Shown here piece after piece: positions 16,255-21,102 of a stretch of 21,102 bases of DNA. Origin of the DNA: CAYFIW01 sp964343265 (lineage in GTDB: Bacteria > Chloroflexota > Dehalococcoidia > Lucifugimonadales > UBA826); the NCBI GenBank assembly GCA_964343265.1, contig CAYFIW010000030.1, forward strand, positions 1 to 21,102, given 5' to 3'. Position numbers and translations under genes: made by a program. The notes beneath the pieces are model-generated. The model saw nothing but the letters and a program-made list of their open reading frames with translations, did no database searches and had not been told where the DNA came from. Position 1 is the stretch's first letter, and every line of letters begins with the position of its first letter.

Positions 16255-17253
16255 ATGAACATTATCTACTTCACAAAGCGAATGGATAGTTATGCAAGAG
16301 CGTTTTATCAATTTGATTTTGTAACTGAACTTTCTAAGAAAACAACTTTGTTTCAGTATGGCCCAGGTTTTGATTACTATAATTCCCTGGATAAGTTCTC
16401 CGATATAGTTGCAAAATCTCCATGGTCTGACTCTGGCCCTGATGCCGTATTTTTTGGGCATTCTTGGCTAGAAGATAATCCATTGGAGGAAATTAACCCG
16501 TTTAACTTCGGAGAAATTACTGACATGCCTGTTTATTTCTTTTTAAATAAGGAATATTCACGCTTGCAAGAGAAAATTGATGTTATAAATTCTTATAATC
16601 CCACGGTTGTTTTCTCTCACCATCACAATTGTGAAGAATTATTAGGAAAACCTATTCCATTTAATACACATTTCGTGCCGTTTGCTGTAGATCCTGGTAA
16701 ATTTGGACCGGCTGTTAAGACTAATGATTTGTTCTTTTCCGGTATATTGCGAAATCCAACTTTTCCAGATACACAACCAGATGATAGGGAGCTTATTCAG
16801 TCTCTGCTTTTTAAGGTATTTAAAGGTATTAGAATTCGGACCAAAACTAGATATAAGGTTGTTTGGAATAGTAGAGCAAACTCAAATTTAATAAATCGAT
16901 TTAATAGATACCAACGTTACTCAGATGCTGAATATTCTTCTTTAATGGGTAGTAGCAAAATTGTATTCAATTCCCTGTCCCCTGCTTCTCTCATAGGTAC
17001 AAGATTTTTTGAAACTATGATTTCAAAGGGGATCATATTTGCTCCAAGCAATGTCAACTTCGTATCGTTTCTCAAGGACGGGAAAAATTGCGTTTTATTT
17101 GATGGTCCCATGGATTTCATGGACAAGCTAAACCAACTTATGAGGGATGAGGTAAATACAGATAAAATCGCCTCTCAAGCTTGGACTGAGGCAACTTCAA
17201 GCCATTGTTGGAGTCACAGAATTGATGATGTTTTAGAGATGATGAAAATATAA
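16255..17253 (+). CDS. CgeB-like glycosyltransferase
   Basis: A 332-residue protein resembling the Glyco_trans_1_2/CgeB group of GT-B glycosyltransferases. The clearest part is the C-terminal half: FVPFAVDPGKFGP (140-152), FFSGILRNP (160-168), and a segment from MGSSKIVFNS to LIGTRFFETMISKGIIF in which FFE (251-253) is the family's conserved acidic site, then FLKDGKNCVLFDG. The N-terminal half is diverged and has a His-rich SHHHN (121-125) of unknown meaning. It starts at ATG 16255 with a poor ribosome site, 68 bases after the first glycosyltransferase on the same strand, and ends two bases short of the opposing methyltransferase. The role in glycan assembly is inferred from neighbours. Confidence 0.78.
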   Translation: MNIIYFTKRMDSYARAFYQFDFVTELSKKTTLFQYGPGFDYYNSLDKFSDIVAKSPWSDSGPDAVFFGHSWLEDNPLEEINPFNFGEITDMPVYFFLNKEYSRLQEKIDVINSYNPTVVFSHHHNCEELLGKPIPFNTHFVPFAVDPGKFGPAVKTNDLFFSGILRNPTFPDTQPDDRELIQSLLFKVFKGIRIRTKTRYKVVWNSRANSNLINRFNRYQRYSDAEYSSLMGSSKIVFNSLSPASLIGTRFFETMISKGIIFAPSNVNFVSFLKDGKNCVLFDGPMDFMDKLNQLMRDEVNTDKIASQAWTEATSSHCWSHRIDDVLEMMKI

Positions 17254-17255
17254 CG

Positions 17256-17993
17256 CTAACAAGGTTTACACACCGACCAGATCTCGCCCCATTTGGATTC
17301 TAAATGAATAGCCTCCATTCCAGAAGAACTAAGTTCACTCAAGAAAATATCTACGGTGTATTCGATTTCATGTGTGACATCTAATCTCCATTCGATCCCT
17401 AGTTCCTTTTTTAGAGGAACCCTCCAATCTCTATCGAAAGATGGAACTCGTATTAGAAATGTGGGCGCCTTCGTATTAGAAATCAGGTCTTTTAGAAATG
17501 AGACCCGCTGTTCAATGTGTTCTAAAACATTAGACAGAACTACAACATCAAAATTATTTTCAATAGTTTTTTTAGTTGCATCTCCCGTCACATATTGAAC
17601 GTTCTTATGGCTGTGGAGTACTTTCGCTTTCTCAATAGTTTTCGGATTAATGTCTATTCCGATTACGTTGGCGTTTGTGGTTTTGGCTATAGAATATGCA
17701 AGGGCCCCGTTGCCGCAACCTATGTCGAGAACTGTATTACTGGCACTGATTCGATCTGTGAAGAATTCGTATGAACCAGTTAATCTATGTTTAACATGGA
17801 CACCTTCTCCGTAAGTACCCGCCAAATCGCCTTGTAGATGGTATAAGGATCTATCTAGTTCACCTAAAAACTTCAGACCCGATTTTGGGTCTGAAGATCG
17901 AGATTTTTGTGCAGCAAGTGTTCTTATGCCTCTCTGCAATAAATCAGCAGGTATAAATGAAACTACTATTTTGATTAGAAATCTTATGATCAT
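17256..17993 (-). CDS. Class I SAM-dependent methyltransferase
   Basis: A 245-residue methyltransferase of the Methyltransf_11/23 type. SAM-binding motif I is VLDIGCGNGA (88-97), the acidic ribose-binding residue is in GIDIN (112-116), and the post-II segment is FDVVVLSNVLEHI (148-160). Residues 1-16 are hydrophobic with two lysines (MIIRFLIKIVVSFIPA) and could dock on the membrane. It lies 74 bases downstream of the ABC transporter on the same strand, probably one operon, and most likely methylates a sugar, a lipid carrier or a glycan terminus. The substrate is unknown. A terminator-like hairpin lies inside the first 130 bases of the gene. Confidence 0.87.
   Translation of the reverse strand: MIIRFLIKIVVSFIPADLLQRGIRTLAAQKSRSSDPKSGLKFLGELDRSLYHLQGDLAGTYGEGVHVKHRLTGSYEFFTDRISASNTVLDIGCGNGALAYSIAKTTNANVIGIDINPKTIEKAKVLHSHKNVQYVTGDATKKTIENNFDVVVLSNVLEHIEQRVSFLKDLISNTKAPTFLIRVPSFDRDWRVPLKKELGIEWRLDVTHEIEYTVDIFLSELSSSGMEAIHLESKWGEIWSVCKPC
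17866..17896 (-). terminator. Terminator-like hairpin inside the methyltransferase gene
   Basis: Read on the minus strand, CTTCAGACCC and GGGTCTGAAG form a perfect 10-bp stem around a 6-base loop and are followed directly by TTTTT. It begins about 97 bases into the coding region, in the SSDPKSGLK segment. The T tract is short, so termination may be partial or absent. Confidence 0.4.
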
Positions 17994-18027
17994 GTATCTA
18001 TTTCTGTCTTATAAATTCTGATTGCGG

Positions 18028-18039
18028 ACCTTTAAAGGT
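18028..18039. repeat. 12-bp perfect palindrome between ABC transporter and methyltransferase
   Basis: ACCTTTAAAGGT has full dyad symmetry without a loop and lies in the 74-base gap between the two minus-strand genes. It could be a protein-binding site for the methyltransferase; a chance occurrence is equally possible. Confidence 0.2.
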
Positions 18040-18067
18040 GCTCTATACAGTGAATTCCAATAGATAA

Positions 18068-19807
18068 TCAGGTATCAAGGATAATGCCTGAGTCCTTTAT
18101 TCTATAAGTTTTGTCACACTTAGATATTATGCTCATATCATGTGACACAACTATCATAGTTTTACCGTTTTCTTGTTCTGTTAAAGCGTTCCAAAAGCCG
18201 ATGGCTGTTTCTTGATCAAGAGAGGCGGTAGGTTCATCTAGTATTAAGACTTCTGAATCAGAATAGAGTAAACGGGCTATTCCAAGTCGTTGTCGTTGCC
18301 CTCCACTTATACGAGTACCTGCTTCTCCGATTACGGTATTAATGCCTTCAGGTAATTGATGAACAAAATCATAGAGTTGTGCCTCCTTTAATACTTCAAT
18401 AATCCGTTCTTCTGACCAGGTTTCATCAGTATCACCTAAGGCTATGTTTGCCGCTATGCTGTCGTCATATATAAAAACATTTTGCGGTAAATATCCCACT
18501 TTCTTAAGCCAACTCTCCATGCCAGTACGAATTGGTATTCCATTAACCTTTATTTCGCCATCAAGGGGCGTCAACAATCCTAATATGATGTCTACAAGTG
18601 TGGATTTACCTGAACCAGATTCTCCTATAATTCCAATTTGCTCCCCTTTAGAGACAGTAAAATCTATGTTTTGTAACACTTTTACGTTTGGCCTAGTGTC
18701 GTAACTGAAGGAGACATCATCTATTTCAAGATTATCGAACGGGCTAGTAATTGAACTATCGCCAGATGAGTCAGCCAGATGGATTGACTGATCATTTGTC
18801 TCTGTCAGTTCTCGATTTATTACTGATATATATGGACCAGCTACTTTTATTCTTTGAAGAGCGGTTAATATTCGACTTACTGCTGGCAATGACCTTAGAC
18901 CTATAGCCGCGACCATGGTTAGCATTGGAAGAAGAGTGGTGAAAGTGCGCCCAATATTCAGAAACGCTACGGCCAATATTAAAAGACCTATAACAGCGAT
19001 GGTTTCGAGCCATGGGCGGCTTATTTTTCCGATATAAGCCGAATTTCCAAGAGCTCTCGCAGCTTGTCCACTTGATTCAACAAATTTATCCACAAAAAAT
19101 TCTTGTTTACCTGAAACCTTTAATTCCTTCAGGCCTTCAAGAGAATATCGGGCATATTTCCTTCGAGAATGTTCTCCTTGCTGAGAAATTTCTCCCCAGG
19201 TTTGAGATTTATTTCTTATGAACCGGTAAAAGAGACCAGCTCCTAATACTATTAACCCTAACCCTCCGGCGGCTATTGTTGGGTCTGTCCTTACCAGGAG
19301 TGCTACTACAGCTAATAGGAATATGAGATCTGAAATCAGAATTATAAGTGAATTAGTTCCGTGAGTGATGCTACTGGTATCTCCGGTAACATGGGTGACT
19401 AGTTCAGTTGAATTCCTGGTTAAATAATATTGGTGGTCCATACCGACGTAATTAGAAATTAACTTTTTGGAAATTCGTTCTCGAAGACGCCACACGTATC
19501 TCTCTGATATCAGGTAAATGATTGCCATATAGACGGACTTTAAAACAAATAACAAGCTGATACTGAAAAGTCCATAAACCGCAAATTCGATTCTACTTGG
19601 ATTACCCAAGAAATCGTAAGCTTTTTCGATTAGGGGGTGGACGTCGGATGGGTTTGGCTGACCCAATACGGCGATTAAAGGGACAATTGCTCCAAGTGCG
19701 GCAACTTCTAATAGTGATCCGAATATGGTGCCAAATATTATAAATATCCCATGAATAATTTCTTTTTTATTCAAGAGGCTAAATAATTTGGTAATTGTAG
19801 TTTTCAT
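18068..19807 (-). CDS. ABC exporter, fused permease and ATPase (PglK/MsbA-like), probable glycolipid flippase
   Basis: Half-size exporter of 579 residues that should work as a homodimer. About six membrane helices fall in roughly 18-50, 75-100, 155-175, 178-198 and 262-305, then the nucleotide-binding domain: Walker A GESGSGKST (395-403), Q-loop Q442 in YLPQNVF, signature ISGGQRQRLG (500-509), Walker B VLILDEP (520-526) and switch H556. All catalytic residues are intact. The LKELKVSGKQEFFVDKF segment in the permease is like the PglK group that flips lipid-linked oligosaccharides, and three glycosyltransferases and a methyltransferase flank it, so a lipid-linked glycan is the likely cargo. The start is ATG (complement of 19805-19807). 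A generic lipid or drug exporter remains possible. Confidence 0.9.
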   Translation of the reverse strand: MKTTITKLFSLLNKKEIIHGIFIIFGTIFGSLLEVAALGAIVPLIAVLGQPNPSDVHPLIEKAYDFLGNPSRIEFAVYGLFSISLLFVLKSVYMAIIYLISERYVWRLRERISKKLISNYVGMDHQYYLTRNSTELVTHVTGDTSSITHGTNSLIILISDLIFLLAVVALLVRTDPTIAAGGLGLIVLGAGLFYRFIRNKSQTWGEISQQGEHSRRKYARYSLEGLKELKVSGKQEFFVDKFVESSGQAARALGNSAYIGKISRPWLETIAVIGLLILAVAFLNIGRTFTTLLPMLTMVAAIGLRSLPAVSRILTALQRIKVAGPYISVINRELTETNDQSIHLADSSGDSSITSPFDNLEIDDVSFSYDTRPNVKVLQNIDFTVSKGEQIGIIGESGSGKSTLVDIILGLLTPLDGEIKVNGIPIRTGMESWLKKVGYLPQNVFIYDDSIAANIALGDTDETWSEERIIEVLKEAQLYDFVHQLPEGINTVIGEAGTRISGGQRQRLGIARLLYSDSEVLILDEPTASLDQETAIGFWNALTEQENGKTMIVVSHDMSIISKCDKTYRIKDSGIILDT

Positions 19808-20045
19808 ATGTCAGATGTAGTCTTGTTATGTAATTAATTATGTCACATACATATGTAGTTTTAGAATTTTGTAAGCCTTATCTGATTTATTAAATACCCT
19901 GTATCCAATTAATATTATCAAGAGTCCTATCATTTCATGGTGAATCTGATTTAGGAATTTCTTAGTGCTTATCTACATGTACATTGGGTATTGAAAAGCA
20001 TCCGATTTAATTTGATGTAATAAATGAAGGGGTTTTGAACTTTAA
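19808..20045. promoter_or_regulatory. Divergent intergenic region, presumed promoters of ABC transporter and third glycosyltransferase
   Basis: This 238-base AT-rich gap is the longest non-coding stretch in the window and must carry promoters for both flanking genes. It holds short palindromes TAATTAATTA (19831-19840), TACATATGTA (19848-19857) and TACATGTA (19974-19981), and a far-spaced repeat AATACCC (19893-19899) / GGGTATT (19986-19992). I see no coding sequence, RNA gene or clear -35/-10 pair. Confidence 0.35.
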
Positions 20046-21102
20046 ATGGATATACCTAGAAAGGTAACGTTTCTTTCCCGTTCCTCAGTAATACATAGGA
20101 ACCACAGGATGCAATTTTATGAAACGAAAATGGCATCTGAGTATCTGAAACAAGGATGGGAAGTTCAGATATTGACAACCTCTTTTTCTCAGAGTCAGTC
20201 AAACATAATCAAGAAAATATACGACTCTATCGAATATGTGTCATTTCCATATTGCGAACCTGACAGATATACCTCTGAGTATTTCACTGCCACTAAAGAA
20301 TGGATTGAACAAGAAGATAATGAAAGCGACCTCATAATTGGCAGCTCTTGGGCCGGTCTGGGCCTTTTAGATTTAAAAGAAAAAAACGTTTGTCACGTGT
20401 TGCACAATTCGTATTCAACAAATAAAAAAACTCGTCACCTAAGAAAAGTAGTTCCTCAGTATATTGAATGGTTAATAAATACCAGAAAAATCAAAAAAAG
20501 TAATCAGAAGATCATTGCGGTATCAAATGAGTTAAGAGACATGATTATTAAGGATTATCCTTTTAAGTTAGAGGTGCATTCAATACCAAATGGAATCTCT
20601 ATTCCTGATTCGATTAAGAACGTAAAAAAACGTGATCCGTTGGTGGCAATATTTATTGGTAGACTCAATACCCAAAAAGGTATCGAACAGATTATTGAAG
20701 CGGCTAAGAATATAAAAGACATGAAGTTTGTTATACATGGCACACCTCAGTCTGAAGAATATAGAACCAAGTTGATGGATTCGATTAATGGGCTTATAAA
20801 CATAGAAATAAATTGTGAAGGTCTATCACCAGATGAAGTTTGGTCGGAATATTCTGGTGCCACTTATTCGCTGCATCCTACAATAGTGAACGAGGGTTTA
20901 CCTTATTCTTTGTTGGAGGCGATGGCTGTAGGCTGCATACCGGTGGCTTCGATGAGTGGGGGCATGCAAACGGTAATTGAAGATGGTGTTAATGGCTATT
21001 TATTTGAAAATACAGGATCCCTTGATAATCTAACCAAAGCTTTAAAGAAAGTTATCGCGAGTGGAGAGTCGAGTCGCGATTATATGTCCAGTAATGCGAT
21101 TT
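20046..21102 (+). CDS. GT4-family glycosyltransferase, 3' end cut by window
   Basis: An open frame from ATG 20046 continues without a stop to the right edge, giving 352 residues and more beyond. It is a GT-B fold GT4 enzyme: N-terminal FLSRSSVIHRNHRM, donor-domain start FIGRLNTQKGIEQIIEA (203-219), linker IPNGISIPDS, and the E-x7-E motif NEGLPYSLLEAMAVG with E283 and E291, followed by GGMQTVIEDGVNGYLF. Only the last part of the C-terminal helix should be missing. A GAAGGGG element lies about 14 bases upstream of the ATG, which is a little far. It is divergent from the ABC transporter and probably part of the same glycan pathway. Confidence 0.92.
   Translation, partial: MDIPRKVTFLSRSSVIHRNHRMQFYETKMASEYLKQGWEVQILTTSFSQSQSNIIKKIYDSIEYVSFPYCEPDRYTSEYFTATKEWIEQEDNESDLIIGSSWAGLGLLDLKEKNVCHVLHNSYSTNKKTRHLRKVVPQYIEWLINTRKIKKSNQKIIAVSNELRDMIIKDYPFKLEVHSIPNGISIPDSIKNVKKRDPLVAIFIGRLNTQKGIEQIIEAAKNIKDMKFVIHGTPQSEEYRTKLMDSINGLINIEINCEGLSPDEVWSEYSGATYSLHPTIVNEGLPYSLLEAMAVGCIPVASMSGGMQTVIEDGVNGYLFENTGSLDNLTKALKKVIASGESSRDYMSSNAI

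Noticed and set aside
19893..19992. Long-spaced inverted repeat AATACCC ... GGGTATT
   Set aside because: Seven-base arms 86 bases apart in AT-rich DNA are expected by chance; no terminal repeats of a mobile element or duplication flank it.
1..21102. CRISPR arrays, tRNA genes, insertion sequences, toxin-antitoxin pairs or phage genes
   Set aside because: I looked through the gaps and coding regions and found no regular repeats, cloverleaf-like ends, transposase or integrase motifs, or small paired genes.

Overview
The window is about 21.1 kb of gene-dense bacterial chromosome, AT-rich by eye, with gaps mostly under 150 bp. I see no tRNA, rRNA, CRISPR array, insertion sequence or phage gene. 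Starts are relaxed: TTG is the best start for five genes and GTG for one. Gene content (NAD-linked molybdenum formate dehydrogenase, sugar-acid-type dehydratase, membrane pyrophosphatase, aerobic-style housekeeping set) fits a free-living heterotroph. My tentative guess is a marine Chloroflexota/SAR202-like lineage, but that rests on general impression and is not demonstrated by the sequence.

Region 1 (1-6935, all +) is metabolic. It holds a formate dehydrogenase operon in fdsG-fdsB-fdsA order; the first gene is cut by the left edge. The subunits overlap or abut, so they are probably translated together. FdsG and FdsB form the NADH/FMN/FeS diaphorase and FdsA is the Mo-bis-PGD catalytic subunit with a Cys rather than selenocysteine active site. 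An unrecognised 207-residue protein follows two bases after fdsA, then an IlvD/Edd dehydratase of the sugar-acid type.

Region 2 (6979-12710) is housekeeping: a serine esterase on the minus strand, then tsaE-tsaB-ndk, rsfS on the minus strand overlapping the ndk end, then mnmA-rnhB-fmdB-like-thiE. Much of it serves translation (t6A and s2U34 tRNA modification, ribosome silencing). ThiE carries an unexplained N-terminal extension of about 83 residues.

Region 3 (12711-14956) is a single gene for a membrane-bound, K+-dependent-type ion-pumping pyrophosphatase. It has its own upstream gap containing an inverted repeat and is closed by a strong intrinsic terminator.

Region 4 (14957-21102) is a surface-glycan module: two different glycosyltransferases (+), a SAM methyltransferase and a PglK/MsbA-like ABC exporter (both -), and a third glycosyltransferase (+) that runs off the right edge. 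Together they probably build and flip a lipid-linked glycan. No clearly new defence or mobile system is visible. The best leads are the formate dehydrogenase alpha subunit lacking the usual His/Cys cluster motif, the unknown gene beside it, the ThiE extension, and a terminator-like hairpin inside the methyltransferase gene.
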